A DNA stretch of 64,000 nt from Paenibacillus sp. FSL H7-0357 (GTDB taxonomy: Bacteria; Bacillota; Bacilli; Paenibacillales; Paenibacillaceae). Below are positions 44,441-53,252 of this stretch, one piece after another; position 1 is the first letter of the stretch, and each line of letters opens with the position of its first letter. The DNA is taken from contig NZ_CP009241.1 of NCBI RefSeq assembly GCF_000758525.1, positions 2,108,001 through 2,172,000 of the forward strand, in the 5' to 3' direction. The position numbers were made by a program, and so were the translations under genes. The notes under the pieces were generated by a model. It searched no databases, was not told the origin of the DNA, and worked only from the letters and a program-made list of their open reading frames with translations.

Positions 44441-45661
44441 ATGATCACCAATGAACCCAAACCAACCGGAGATACAGGCAAATCAATGAATTCATATTTG
44501 GCACCGCTGGTTCAGCAAATCCAGCCCTCAGGCATCCGCAAGTTTTTTGACCTGGCGGCTGGCAGCAAGGATATCATTTCCCTCGGGGTCGGGGAGCCGG
44601 ACTTCAAGACCCCATGGCATGTCCGTGAAGCCTGTGTCTATTCGCTTGAGCGAGGTTTTACCGGATATACCTCCAATGCAGGGATGCCGGAGCTGCGTGA
44701 AGGCATTGCCAATTATCTTCAATCTCGTTTCGCTGTTGAGTATAATCCCGCTAATCAGATTATCGCCACGGTAGGCGGAAGTGAAGCAATTGATTTGGCA
44801 CTCCGCGCATTGATCGCACCGGGAGATGAAATTCTCATACCTGAGCCCTGCTATATTTCGTATTCGCCGATTACTGCAATTGGCGGAGGCATTCCGGTCG
44901 GGATCGAGACCTTTGGAGAAAATAACTTCAAACTTACGGCAGAGGCGCTTGAAGCCAAAATTACACCGCGCTCGAAAATATTGATCCTCTGTTACCCGAG
45001 CAATCCGACGGGGGCGATCATGAGCCGGGAAGACTGGGAACCGATTGCCAAAGTCGTCGAGAAACATGATCTCATTGTGATTTCAGATGAAATCTATGCC
45101 GAATTGACCTATGGAAGCAATCATGTGAGCTTCCCATCACTGCCGGGGATGATCGACCGGACCATTCTGGTCAGCGGCTTCTCCAAAGCGTTTGCGATGA
45201 CCGGATGGCGGATGGGTTATGCCTGCGGCCACCCCGATTTGATCTCGGCCATGCTGAAGATTCATCAGTATACCGTAATGTGCGCCCCTTCCATGGGGCA
45301 GGTAGCTGCGCTGGAGGCTTTGACCAACGGTATGGAAGAGAAAGACCGGATGACGGATTCCTACAATCAGCGGCGGCGCCTGATCGTCAAAGGCCTGCGC
45401 GATGCGGGATTGGACTGCCATGAGCCGCAAGGTGCGTTCTACGCTTTTCCAAGCATACGCCGTACCGGACTGACCTCAGATCAATTTGCCCAACGTCTCT
45501 TGCTGGAGTACAAGGTAGCTGCTGTTCCTGGCAGTGTATTCGGCTTAGGCGGCGAAGGTTATCTGCGCTGTTCCTATGCCACATCGGTATCCCAGCTGAA
45601 CGAGGCGATAGAGCGGATAGGTGAATTCGTCTTACAGCTGGAACGTGAACGGACTGAATAA
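44441..45661 (+). CDS. alaT: Class I/II aminotransferase (AlaT-like)
   Basis: 406 residues. It is a PLP-dependent fold-type I aminotransferase with GVGEPDFKTPWHVREA near the N-terminus, GGSEAIDLALRALI, the Asn/Pro pair in YPSNPTGAIMSRE, SDEIYAELTY, and the PLP Lys249 in SGFSKAFAMTGWRMGY. The C-terminal Arg lies in LRCSYATS. With the Lrp-type gene just upstream it matches B. subtilis alanine transaminase AlaT, which makes alanine from pyruvate and glutamate; other amino acids remain possible. AAAGGAAG precedes ATG 44441. Confidence 0.82.
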   Translation: MITNEPKPTGDTGKSMNSYLAPLVQQIQPSGIRKFFDLAAGSKDIISLGVGEPDFKTPWHVREACVYSLERGFTGYTSNAGMPELREGIANYLQSRFAVEYNPANQIIATVGGSEAIDLALRALIAPGDEILIPEPCYISYSPITAIGGGIPVGIETFGENNFKLTAEALEAKITPRSKILILCYPSNPTGAIMSREDWEPIAKVVEKHDLIVISDEIYAELTYGSNHVSFPSLPGMIDRTILVSGFSKAFAMTGWRMGYACGHPDLISAMLKIHQYTVMCAPSMGQVAALEALTNGMEEKDRMTDSYNQRRRLIVKGLRDAGLDCHEPQGAFYAFPSIRRTGLTSDQFAQRLLLEYKVAAVPGSVFGLGGEGYLRCSYATSVSQLNEAIERIGEFVLQLERERTE

Positions 45662-45692
45662 GGCAGTGAGATGAAGTTTAGGAGGGATGATT

Positions 45693-45944
45693 GTGCTCTG
45701 CGCCGATTGTTACTTGCCTTCCTATAGCGGGGAATGTTATCCGGAAAACGGAAAACGGTCCTGCAAGGCGGATGCTTCAACTCGCAAACTCTCTCTGGAA
45801 GATGAGATTCAGGCACTTCGCAGCAGAATGGAGCAGCTCTTTATACAGGAGAAATCCTTCACCTCAGATATTGTGATTGAAATCAGCAGTTTGCTGGACC
45901 TGAAGATTAATGAATATATGAGAGGACGTATGCGCAGGGATTGA
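45693..45944 (+). CDS. Spo0E-like aspartyl-phosphate phosphatase
   Basis: 83 residues. The C-terminal helical hairpin (about 33-80) has IEISSLLDLKINEYMRG, the Spo0E signature with S-x-x-L-D. Such proteins dephosphorylate Spo0A~P and delay sporulation. The N-terminal 30 residues are unusual, with four Cys (CADCYLPSYSGECYPENG and a later Cys). GTG 45693 lies six bases after GGAGGG; ATG 45687 directly abuts that site and is less likely. It follows alaT by 31 bases, and the IS element lies just downstream. Confidence 0.8.
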   Translation: MLCADCYLPSYSGECYPENGKRSCKADASTRKLSLEDEIQALRSRMEQLFIQEKSFTSDIVIEISSLLDLKINEYMRGRMRRD

Positions 45945-46040
45945 CTGCACATACATCCATTTGGAGAAGGGGCTGTCTCAAAAGTAGATTTTTTATGAGC
46001 GGAGACAGGCCACCTTCAATTTTAAAAGCATAAAAGTCAA

Positions 46041-46081
46041 TAGAGCAGCGCTCCTCCTGTTATTGGAGGAGCGCTGCTCTA
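46041..46081 (-). terminator. Terminator overlapping the transposase stop
   Basis: A perfect 17-bp stem, 46041-46057 with 46065-46081, loop of seven bases. The transposase stop codon lies in the loop (TAA at 46060-46062 on the minus strand), and the last five codons form one arm. Confidence 0.8.
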
Positions 46082-47619
46082 TGTTTTTGGTCCATGGCTG
46101 CTCGCTTCAGTAGATTGTGGGCAAGCGAAAGCCAACCGACCTCTAGCGTCACTTTTTCTATCCCGCGAAGCAGAAAACGCCGGAAGCCCCGGTTATTTTT
46201 TAGTTGTCCAAATACACTTTCTGGCTCCGTCATTCGACGTACAGCTAAGGCGTAGCCCTCTTCACTCCGCAACCGTTCCCGCGCTTGGTTCTGGTATCGC
46301 AGCCGTTCCAGACTGACGACCACCTCCCGATTTCCTGCCGCTTTCGTGCAACGCTCCTTTAGGGGGCAGCCGTCACAGGAGCTGCTTCGGTAATGACGTC
46401 TACGAATTTCATAGCCGCTCTCTAAGGTCTCCTTGCTTTCCCTGTGGAAATGCAGCATTTTCCCACCTGGGCACGTCCAGTTATCTTCGGCTGCATCGTA
46501 TGTACAGTTCTCGATTTTACCAACATTCGTTTTCCAGGCCTTGCTCTTTTCCTTGTGGTAGCTGCCGTACTTCACCACCGCCTGAATCTCTTTCTTTTCC
46601 AGATAGGCGTAGTTTTCTTCGCTGCCGTAGCCTGCATCCGCAATGACTGTCTTTGGCAGTTTTCCGAGGATCTGCTACGCTTTTTCCATATGCGGCTCTA
46701 AACAGCGGGTGTCGGTCGGTCTTTGGTGTAAACTGTAGGCTAAAATAAATTGGTTTTCGGTCCCGATTTGCACATTGTATCCCGGTTTCAGCTGGCCATT
46801 TCGCATGTGGTCTTCTTTCATCCGCATAAACGTTGCATCTGGATCTGTCTTGCTGAAACTGTTCCGGTCACCAAGCAGCTTTTGGTATTGTTCGTACTTC
46901 AGCAGTCGGGGAAGCAAATCCTTGCGCAGCTTCCGAACAGCCTTTTTCAAGGGCTTGTCTTTCGGTTTTTGGGCCAGCTGAGCTTCGAGCTTTTGCACCA
47001 CCTGTTCAAGTTTCACGCTGCTCACTTCGGAATCTGTGCCGAGTTCAGCCAGATCTTTACCTGGATTCTCTTGTTCTTCCTGCTCTTCTGCCGTTTCAAT
47101 GTCAGCGAACAGGGCATGTACCTTATCCTGCAGTGTGGCTTTGTGTTTACTGACGGCTTTCCCCCAAACAAACGTGTAGCGATTGGCGTTCGCCTCGATT
47201 TTGGTTCCGTCCACAAAGTAATGCTCGAGGGAAACGTATTTTTCGTCAGCCAGAAACTGAAGCACGGCGGTAAATACGGTTTCGAGAACGTTCTTCATCC
47301 GCTGGGAACGAAATCGATTCAACGTCCGAAAGTCTGGCCGCTGCCGACCGGCGAGCCACATGAAGGGGATGTTCTCCCGAATGGATTTGGCGATTTGGCG
47401 AGAGGAATAGATGCGCTGCGTGTAGGCGTAAATAATGACTTTGGTCAGCATTTTAGGATGGTAGCTGTCACGGCCACCACCCGGGTAGGCCGCGTCAAAA
47501 ATGCCGTCGTCCAGCCGGTTAACGGCGGCGTTGACGATACGAACGAGGTGATGTTCTGGAATATCTTCCTCCAGATCCATTGGCAAGCAAAGTTGGTCCA
47601 TGGTATATTGAATGTACAA
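46060..47619 (-). pseudogene. IS1182-family transposase with an amber stop
   Basis: Read on the minus strand from TTG 47619 (after AAAGGAGAGG) the frame is open for 520 codons except for one TAG at 46675-46677, after EPHMEKA. The frame continues as QILGKLPKTVIADAGYGSEE. The DDE residues are visible: Asp in [13 protein letters not shown], Asp in VIADAGYG and Glu in SVFGQLKNNRGFRRF. The last two lie beyond the stop. A zinc-binding segment SSCDGCPLKERC is also present. The N-terminal product alone should be inactive, so the element can move only by read-through or help from another copy. Confidence 0.88.
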
Positions 47620-47737
47620 AAGAAACCTCTCCTTTGAAATGGTTGTGTGGTAACTCCATTTTACCAAAGGATGGTTTCTTTTTTTTGCGTTTTTTAAAGA
47701 TTGTAGGTCCAATTCCCGCTTAAACAGCGGAGAGGAC

Positions 47738-47845
47738 GGAACGATTGTGGAAAAGCGGAAGCGGTCGCCTTTGTCCCCGGATTTTCACCGCTAAGGAGAA
47801 CAAATAAAATCTGGGGACAACAGCGATTGGAACAACGGTCCGTTC
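47738..47845. repeat. Long imperfect palindrome, possible interspersed repeat
   Basis: Inner arms TTGTCCCCGGATTTT (47771-47785) and AAAATCTGGGGACAA (47806-47820) match with one change. Outer segments (CGGAACGATTGT and GGAACAACGGTCCG) are roughly complementary. It codes for nothing and lies between the transposase gene and the right end of the element. Confidence 0.55.
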
Positions 47846-47884
47846 GCGGAGCGTCCACCCAAAAAGCTTACGTATCTCCTACGT

Positions 47885-47943
47885 TAAAAAAGGGCTGACC
47901 CAAGCAGCCATTTCATGGCTTTTGGGTCAGCCCCTTCTATTTT
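47885..47943 (+). terminator. Terminator-like hairpin at the right end of the IS
   Basis: AGGGCTGACCCAA (47891-47903) pairs with TTGGGTCAGCCCCT (47922-47935), with inner GCAGCCAT/ATGGCT pairing. A-rich sequence precedes it and TTCTATTTTT follows. Confidence 0.7.
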
Positions 47944-47981
47944 TCGCTAAAATAGATGTATCATATCACTAGTAAATTCCT

Positions 47982-48012
47982 TATAATGGGTTATGAATGA
48001 ACGATCATTCAT
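47982..48012 (+). promoter_or_regulatory. -10 box and TetR-type operator
   Basis: TATAAT (47982-47987) is followed by ATGAATGA-ACGA-TCATTCAT (47993-48012), a perfect 8-4-8 palindrome at the expected start of transcription, just before the ribosome site of the TetR gene. This is the classic place for autorepression. No good -35 is seen. Confidence 0.75.
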
Positions 48013-48027
48013 TTCATGGAGGTGTCT

Positions 48028-48654
48028 ATGAGCATTCAAAGCAAAATGCTGGAGCAGAGATTTATCGACGGCTTTGAGCAACTCGCTCCAGATCAGGCAA
48101 CGCGCCAAATTATAACTCACGCGCTCGAGGTTTTTTCGAGGAAAGGATTTGCCGGGACCAAAATCAAGGATATTGCGGCCAGTGCTGGATTCAGCCAGGG
48201 GTATGTATATATGTATTTCAAATCGAAGGAGGAGATCTTCACCAAGATTGTCGAACTGGCGTCGGAAGGGGCAGGAAGATCCGTGCAATATGCAGCGGAG
48301 CTGGAAGGGACGGCTATGGAGAGAATCACTTGGCTGACCGAGGCGTTTCTGTCCCCGGGCAGTCTTGCGATGCAGCATTGGCAGCTGATTCTTTTGCAGA
48401 CAGCAACCTCCGAAGCTATCCCGGAAGAAGCAAAGCGGATCTCGAAGGAGAAGATTAGAGAGCCTTTTGAGCAGCTGATTCCGCTTATTATGGAAGGCCA
48501 GCGGGCCTTGGAGATTGTGGAGGGCGATCCGCTGGAGCTGGCGATTGCTTATTTTTCATTCATCCAGGGGCTGGGAATCGCAAGAGCTCAGGCCACGGAG
48601 CAGAATTCTTTTCCTACTACAGAGCTGGTGCTGCGCTTTTTGAAGAGAAGCTAA
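48028..48654 (+). CDS. TetR/AcrR-family transcriptional regulator
   Basis: 208 residues from ATG 48028, after GGAGGTG. The N-terminal helix-turn-helix is typical: HALEVFSRKGFAGTKIKDIA, then ASAGFSQGYVYMYFKSKEEI. The C-terminal helical part (about 80-205) is a ligand-binding domain of unknown specificity. The palindrome at 47993-48012 is its likely operator. The alpha/beta hydrolase gene follows 36 bases later and is the probable co-regulated target. Confidence 0.9.
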   Translation: MSIQSKMLEQRFIDGFEQLAPDQATRQIITHALEVFSRKGFAGTKIKDIAASAGFSQGYVYMYFKSKEEIFTKIVELASEGAGRSVQYAAELEGTAMERITWLTEAFLSPGSLAMQHWQLILLQTATSEAIPEEAKRISKEKIREPFEQLIPLIMEGQRALEIVEGDPLELAIAYFSFIQGLGIARAQATEQNSFPTTELVLRFLKRS

Positions 48655-48690
48655 CAGAAGCGGACATTGAACCTAAGGGAGAGAACAGTC

Positions 48691-49581
48691 ATGGTCAAGG
48701 TATTTAAACGTGAAGCAGGCAAGGAGAGGGTGCTGCGTTCCTATAATGAGCTGCTGGAACGCTGGGCGACGGAATTCCGCGAGCTGGATATTGAAACGGA
48801 ATACGGATCAACACATTGTATAACGGCAGGAGATGAAGGCAATCCGCCCTTGCTGCTGCTTCACGGGGTGGGTGATAATTCTGCAGTGATGTGGATGCTC
48901 AATATGCAGGAATTATCCAGGCATTTCTATTGCATCGCGGTAGACACGATAGGCGGACCCGGCAAAAGTATTCCTAACGCCAATTTCAGCAAGCGGACGT
49001 TCTCACAGGTGGATTGGATTACTGCCGTAGCCGATGGGCTGGGGATCGGGAAATTCCATCTGGCGGGTGTATCGAATGGTGCCTACATGGCTTTTAATTA
49101 TGCGACCTGCCTGCCTGAAAGAGTATACGGGGTGGTGTGCATGGAAGGCGGGATGATTTCTGCTCCGATGAAGGCGATGATCCAGACGCTAATGATGATG
49201 TTCCCGGAAATTCTCGTTCCGACCCGCAATAATCTGCTAAAGGTCACCCGAAAGCTAAGCTCGCCAAACTCCGGACTTTTTGACAAACATCCCGAAGTGG
49301 CTGAGCATCTGGTGCTGTTAATGAAGAACCATAATCAACAGGCCATGTTTGTTCATCAGCTTCAGCTTTATGATAAAGAGACGGCGGTTGCGATCAGAGA
49401 CAAGCTTTACTTTCTGGTGGGGGATTACAAGCTGGGCCACAAGAAGGATTTCCTGGAGATTTTGAAGGATGGGGATTTCCGCTATAAAGTGATCGAGGAT
49501 GCAGGGCATGGGGTTAATCATGAGCAGCCGGAGATCATCAACAGGGAAATTATCAGCTTCCTGCAGGAACAGGAGGCATAG
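48691..49581 (+). CDS. Alpha/beta-fold hydrolase
   Basis: 296 residues from ATG 48691 (AGGGAGAG upstream). The oxyanion region is LLLHGVGDNSAVM, the nucleophile Ser128 lies in GVSNGAYM, and the catalytic His in DAGHGVNHEQPEI; a likely acid is the Asp in FLVGDYKLG. The nucleophile elbow and HG loop are standard for esterase or peptidase-type hydrolases. The substrate is unknown. It follows the TetR gene closely, which suggests induction by a small molecule it may process. Confidence 0.85.
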   Translation: MVKVFKREAGKERVLRSYNELLERWATEFRELDIETEYGSTHCITAGDEGNPPLLLLHGVGDNSAVMWMLNMQELSRHFYCIAVDTIGGPGKSIPNANFSKRTFSQVDWITAVADGLGIGKFHLAGVSNGAYMAFNYATCLPERVYGVVCMEGGMISAPMKAMIQTLMMMFPEILVPTRNNLLKVTRKLSSPNSGLFDKHPEVAEHLVLLMKNHNQQAMFVHQLQLYDKETAVAIRDKLYFLVGDYKLGHKKDFLEILKDGDFRYKVIEDAGHGVNHEQPEIINREIISFLQEQEA

Positions 49582-49761
49582 GTGTGATAGAAGAGGCTAT
49601 ACAAAAACGCGAAAACCTTAATTTGACTGAACTTGTCATGGATTGCCCGGACTCAGGCAGTTATTAACATGGCAGAAATACCGATCTTCATTTGCCAACC
49701 TTACATCCTACCGATTAAACTATGAATATGTGATGTTGAGAGTGAAGGGGGCAGAAAAGAG

Positions 49762-50325
49762 ATGGCGATTTATACGCGTACGGGGGATAAGGGAGAAACA
49801 TCGGTCATCGGCGGCCGGGTAGGCAAGGATGATGTCCGCGTCGAGGCTTACGGAACGATTGATGAGCTGAACTGCTTTGTGGGTCAGGCCCGCAGTCTGA
49901 TGGAGGACGAGAGGTTCGCTGATGTCCGGGAACAACTGCTGGAGATCCAGCATGAGCTGTTCGATTGCGGTTCGGATCTGGCTTTTGTGAAAATCAGCGA
50001 GAGCAAATATAAGGTCAAGAGCGAGATGGCGGTTCGCCTGGAGGGCTGGATCGACGAATTGCAGGCGGAGAATCCGGTGCTGGAGCGCTTCATTCTCCCA
50101 GGCGGCAGCCAGCTGTCCTCAGTGCTGCATGTCTGCCGCACCGTCTGCCGCCGTGCAGAGCGGCGGGCGGTTACGCTGGGCCGCAGCGCAGATATTAATC
50201 CGGAAGCTGTGATTTATTTGAACCGGCTTTCGGACTATTTCTTTGCGTTGGCCCGCACAGCGAATACACGGCTGGAGATTGCTGATGTAGAGTATGTGCG
50301 CAGCAAAAAGGTGTTCCGCAAATAA
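49762..50325 (+). CDS. Cob(I)alamin adenosyltransferase, PduO type
   Basis: 187 residues. It opens with the family motif IYTRTGDKGETSVIGG. YGTIDELNCFVGQARS, FILPGGSQLSSVLHVCRTVC and RRAERRAVTL are the conserved ATP and cobalamin site segments. It transfers the adenosyl group of ATP to cob(I)alamin to make coenzyme B12. It lies 6.5 kb from the cobalt and corrin operon and is not controlled by that riboswitch as far as seen. AAGGGGG at 49745-49751 is the nearest ribosome site. A pseudouridine synthase gene follows after one base. Confidence 0.93.
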   Translation: MAIYTRTGDKGETSVIGGRVGKDDVRVEAYGTIDELNCFVGQARSLMEDERFADVREQLLEIQHELFDCGSDLAFVKISESKYKVKSEMAVRLEGWIDELQAENPVLERFILPGGSQLSSVLHVCRTVCRRAERRAVTLGRSADINPEAVIYLNRLSDYFFALARTANTRLEIADVEYVRSKKVFRK

Positions 50326-50326
50326 T

Positions 50327-51313
50327 ATGACAAGCTATTATTCACCGATCTCCTATATTGTGCCGCCGTCCGAGGACGGCTGGCTGCTGAAGACCATCCT
50401 GCAGAAGCGGATGGATGTGTCCCGCAAGCTGCTCTCCCGCCTGAAGATGACAGAGCAGGGGATTATGCTGAACGGCGAGCGAGTCTATATCAGCGTCCGG
50501 GTCAGCGCCGGAGACACCGTGGACATCCGGATGGAGCAGGAAACGTCGGAGGATATTTTGCCGCAGGATATTCCGTTTGATATCCTGTATGAGGATGGGC
50601 ATCTGCTGGTCGTGAACAAGGCAGCCGGAATCATTGTCCATCCGACCCATGGCCATTATACTGACACACTGGCAAATGGGGTCGTCCATTATTGGGCGCA
50701 AAAGGGAGAACAGTACCGCTTCCGCCCGGTTCACCGGCTGGACCAGGAGACGTCGGGCGTACTGGTAATCGCGAAAAATCCTTATAGCCACCAGCATATT
50801 TCCGAGCAGATGATTGCCGGAACCGTGGACAAACGTTATGCGGCCTTTGTTCACGGAATTCCTGCGGTGCCGCGCGGTGATATCGACGGTCCCATCGACC
50901 GTGACCCGGCAGAACCGCACCGGCGCATTGTGACGCCGGACGGCTATCCTTCGCTGACCCGGTATGAGGTCAAGGCAACCTACCCGGGCCGTGCGGCTAG
51001 GGTGGAGCTGAAGCTGGAAAGCGGCCGCACCCATCAGATCCGGGTGCATATGAGCTCCATCGGCTGCCCGCTGATCGGTGACGGCATGTACCGTCACCTG
51101 CTGTATGGCAAGGAGGAGCTGACTTCGGAGGAAGCGGGATGGCTTGCAAGCATCGCGGAGCTGGATGCCTCAATTCCGCGGCAGGCGCTGCATGCGGTGC
51201 GGCTGTCGTTCAAGCACCCGGTCGGGCTTGCGGAGCTGGTCTTCGAAGCACCACTGCCGCCGGATATGGCGCTGCTTGAGCAGAAGCTGGAAAAGGAGAC
51301 GGCTGGGGAGTAG
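50327..51313 (+). CDS. RluA-family pseudouridine synthase
   Basis: 328 residues from ATG 50327, one base after the upstream stop. The frame extends into that gene but without support. An S4-like N-terminal RNA-binding segment (about 15-75) is followed by the catalytic domain with Asp139 in HRLDQETSGVLVIAK, and GRTHQIRVHMSSIGCPLIGD near the C-terminus. It converts uridine to pseudouridine in rRNA or tRNA. Which RluA subtype it represents is unclear. It is probably cotranscribed with the adenosyltransferase gene. Confidence 0.92.
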   Translation: MTSYYSPISYIVPPSEDGWLLKTILQKRMDVSRKLLSRLKMTEQGIMLNGERVYISVRVSAGDTVDIRMEQETSEDILPQDIPFDILYEDGHLLVVNKAAGIIVHPTHGHYTDTLANGVVHYWAQKGEQYRFRPVHRLDQETSGVLVIAKNPYSHQHISEQMIAGTVDKRYAAFVHGIPAVPRGDIDGPIDRDPAEPHRRIVTPDGYPSLTRYEVKATYPGRAARVELKLESGRTHQIRVHMSSIGCPLIGDGMYRHLLYGKEELTSEEAGWLASIAELDASIPRQALHAVRLSFKHPVGLAELVFEAPLPPDMALLEQKLEKETAGE

Positions 51314-51377
51314 CGGTACTGCACCTGCACTGCACCTGCACAAGCATATGTCGCCGCAACACCTGGACCTCGTGATT

Positions 51378-51563
51378 AACGGGAAAAGGTCCCTGTAATT
51401 ATCGCTTTTGGAAGTAGCGGAGTGAATAGCGGGATTTACTACCTGTAATTTTATCGATAGTGTGTTATAGCGTGATTTCTACAATTATAGAGGGAGTAAT
51501 TCCCGCTGTCCTTTTATAATTGAGGGTTCGGCTGGAACTAGCGGGCATATTTCCCTCTAGTAA
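51378..51563. repeat. Cluster of degenerate AGCGGG...CCCTNTAATT repeats
   Basis: At least four units lie in this gene-free stretch: 51378-51400 (aacgggaaaaggtccctgta), 51428-51450 (agcgggatttactacctgta), 51483-51506 (inverted) and 51540-51563 (agcgggcatatttccctcta). A weaker unit is at 51469-51486. Each is itself an imperfect inverted repeat (AGCGGGA/TCCCTCT). They occupy most of the 416-base gap between the RluA-type and ArsC-like genes; otherwise the gap holds only a small hairpin, AGATAG/CTATCT, at 51601-51627. Confidence 0.7.
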
Positions 51564-51729
51564 CGCCCGTATTACTGATCTAATGCACTGTAAAACGAAA
51601 AGATAGACCGGAATTACAATTCTATCTGTGAATGATACATGACAGCACCACGGGTCATCTCCTTAGCTGCAGTTGGGCTGCAATTGAATTCACTATAAAT
51701 TTTAAAAGGGAACTGCCAAAGGAGCTGCT

Positions 51730-52095
51730 ATGAGTCAACTGAAAGTATATCAATATCCAAAATGCGGAACCTGCCGCAGCGCTGTCAAATGGCTGAAGGA
51801 ACAGGGGCATGAGCTGGAGCTTCAGCATATCGCCGAGCAGCCGCCCACTGTGGAAGAGCTGCGTTTGCTGGTCGCGAACAGCGGGTTTCCGTTGAAGAAG
51901 TTTTTTAATACGAGCGGTGAGGTGTACAAAGCACTGGGCTTGAAGGACAAGTTGTCCAGTCTTAGTGAAGATGAGCAGCTTAAACTGCTGTCCAGCAACG
52001 GGATGCTGATCAAACGCCCGGTAGTCACTGACGGCAAGAAAGTCACTGTAGGCTATAAAGAAGAGCAATACGGCGAAGCCTGGAGCAACGCCTAA
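51730..52095 (+). CDS. ArsC/Spx-family thioredoxin-fold protein
   Basis: 121 residues. The redox motif is Cys12-Gly-Thr-Cys15 in YPKCGTCRSAVKWL. FNTSGEVYKALGLKDKL and LLSSNGMLIKRPVV match the ArsC/Spx family, closest in pattern to YusI-type proteins. It lacks the RPxLxR-like features needed to call it a true arsenate reductase, and it stands apart from any ars genes. AAAGGAGC precedes ATG 51730. Its likely role is thiol redox or regulation. Confidence 0.85.
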   Translation: MSQLKVYQYPKCGTCRSAVKWLKEQGHELELQHIAEQPPTVEELRLLVANSGFPLKKFFNTSGEVYKALGLKDKLSSLSEDEQLKLLSSNGMLIKRPVVTDGKKVTVGYKEEQYGEAWSNA

Positions 52096-52123
52096 TAAGA
52101 TGGAATATAAGGAGAGGTTACAC

Positions 52124-53050
52124 ATGAGTTCAGTAACAACGGGCCGGGTAATGATCGTCGATGGAATGGCTCTGCTGTTCCGGGCCTTTTATGCGACCTC
52201 TTATGGAGGATATATCCGCAAGACGAAGGCCGGACTGCCGACCAATGCGGTGTACGGATTTTTGCAGTATTTTTTCGATGCGGTCAGCACATTCGAGCCT
52301 TCCCATGTGGTCTGCTGCTGGGATATGGGCAAAGGGACTTTCCGCACCGAGAAGTATGACGGCTACAAATCGAACCGGATTGATGCACCGCTGGAGCTGA
52401 TTCCACAGTTTGATCTGGTCAAGGAAGTCGTGGCTGAACTAGGCGTACCGAATATTGGACTGGTGGGCTATGAAGCGGATGACTGCATCGGCACGCTTGC
52501 TTCATGCTACAGCGGGGAATCCGAGGTGTACATTCTCACCGGCGATCACGATATGCTGCAACTGGTCAACGATAACGTCAAAGTCGTCATTATGAAAAAA
52601 GGCCGCTCGAACTATAAAGTTTATGATCCGGCGGAATTGCTGGAGGAAAAGGGCCTCACCCCTGCCCAGGTGATTGATTTGAAGGGCTTCATGGGCGACA
52701 CCAGCGATAACTACCCCGGTGTAAAAGGCATTGGCGAGAAAACGGCGCTGAAGCTATTGACCGAATACGGTACGGTGGAAGGGGTAATCGAGAATCTTCA
52801 TCTGCTTCCTAAAGGCGTGCGTGCCAAAATTGAGGCCGATCTTGATATGCTTCACCTGTCCCGTGAGCTGGCGGAAATCCGCTGTGATGTTCCGGTAGTC
52901 TGCACGCTGGCTGAATGCCTGTGGGCGCTGCAGCGCGAGACGGCAGCCCGCAAGTTCCAAGAGCTGGAATTCGGCAGCCTGATGCATCTGATCGGCAGTG
53001 TGCAGGATGAGCGGGGCATTGTGCAGATCGAGCTTGGGGATCTGGGCTGA
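52124..53050 (+). CDS. Stand-alone 5'-3' exonuclease (YpcP-like)
   Basis: 308 residues from ATG 52124, seven bases after AAGGAGAGG. It is the PIN/FEN-type nuclease fold of the DNA polymerase I 5' domain without a polymerase part. The metal residues are visible in VDGMALLFRAFYAT, EADDCIGTLA, LTGDHDMLQLVND and GDTSDNYPGVKGIGEKTA, the last also giving the helix-hairpin-helix. It removes RNA primers or flaps, backing up PolA. Such stand-alone copies occur widely in Bacillales. A terminator follows. Confidence 0.92.
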   Translation: MSSVTTGRVMIVDGMALLFRAFYATSYGGYIRKTKAGLPTNAVYGFLQYFFDAVSTFEPSHVVCCWDMGKGTFRTEKYDGYKSNRIDAPLELIPQFDLVKEVVAELGVPNIGLVGYEADDCIGTLASCYSGESEVYILTGDHDMLQLVNDNVKVVIMKKGRSNYKVYDPAELLEEKGLTPAQVIDLKGFMGDTSDNYPGVKGIGEKTALKLLTEYGTVEGVIENLHLLPKGVRAKIEADLDMLHLSRELAEIRCDVPVVCTLAECLWALQRETAARKFQELEFGSLMHLIGSVQDERGIVQIELGDLG

Positions 53051-53090
53051 TCTTCGCCAGCTGCTGATACAGGTTGATTATTTTTTTGCA

Positions 53091-53132
53091 AAAGCACTCT
53101 TGAACCCATATAGGTTCCAGAGTGCTTTTTTT
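53091..53132 (+). terminator. Terminator after the exonuclease gene
   Basis: AAAGCACTCT (53091-53100) pairs with AGAGTGCTTT (53119-53128), with further GAACC/GGTTC pairing inside, followed by six T. Confidence 0.9.
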
Positions 53133-53162
53133 GCGAATGGGGCGGAACATGTTATATAAAGA

Positions 53163-53229
53163 TTGACGAAGGGGTTTAGCAGTGTTTATAATATTAATAT
53201 AATTATTAAGTGGTTAATATATATATTAA
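53163..53229 (+). promoter_or_regulatory. Promoter and candidate operators of the arabinofuranosidase gene
   Basis: TTGACG (53163-53168), 18 bases, TATAAT (53187-53192). Directly downstream are TAATATAATTATTAA (53195-53209) and the perfect palindrome TTAATATATATATTAA (53214-53229). The first is the exact reverse complement of a 15-base site before the ArsR-type gene (56254-56268). Confidence 0.7.
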
Positions 53230-53252
53230 TTAATGAGAGGTGGATTATTAAA

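Larger units (their letters stand above)
45966..47937 (-). mobile_element. IS1182-type insertion sequence, probably inactive
   Basis: The left end GAAGGGGCTGTCTCAAAAG and the reverse complement of the right end, GAAGGGGCTGACCCAAAAG, agree at 17 of 19 positions. Each end also forms a subterminal hairpin that could block outside transcription. The single transposase gene, on the minus strand, has one amber stop. No clear target duplication is seen. The right boundary is less sure, because a palindromic repeat (47738-47845) and a terminator-like hairpin lie between it and the transposase. Confidence 0.65.

Noticed and set aside
46750..47637. 295-codon plus-strand frame opposite the transposase
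   Set aside because: The transposase frame explains the sequence and carries DDE residues; the opposite frame has no recognisable domain.
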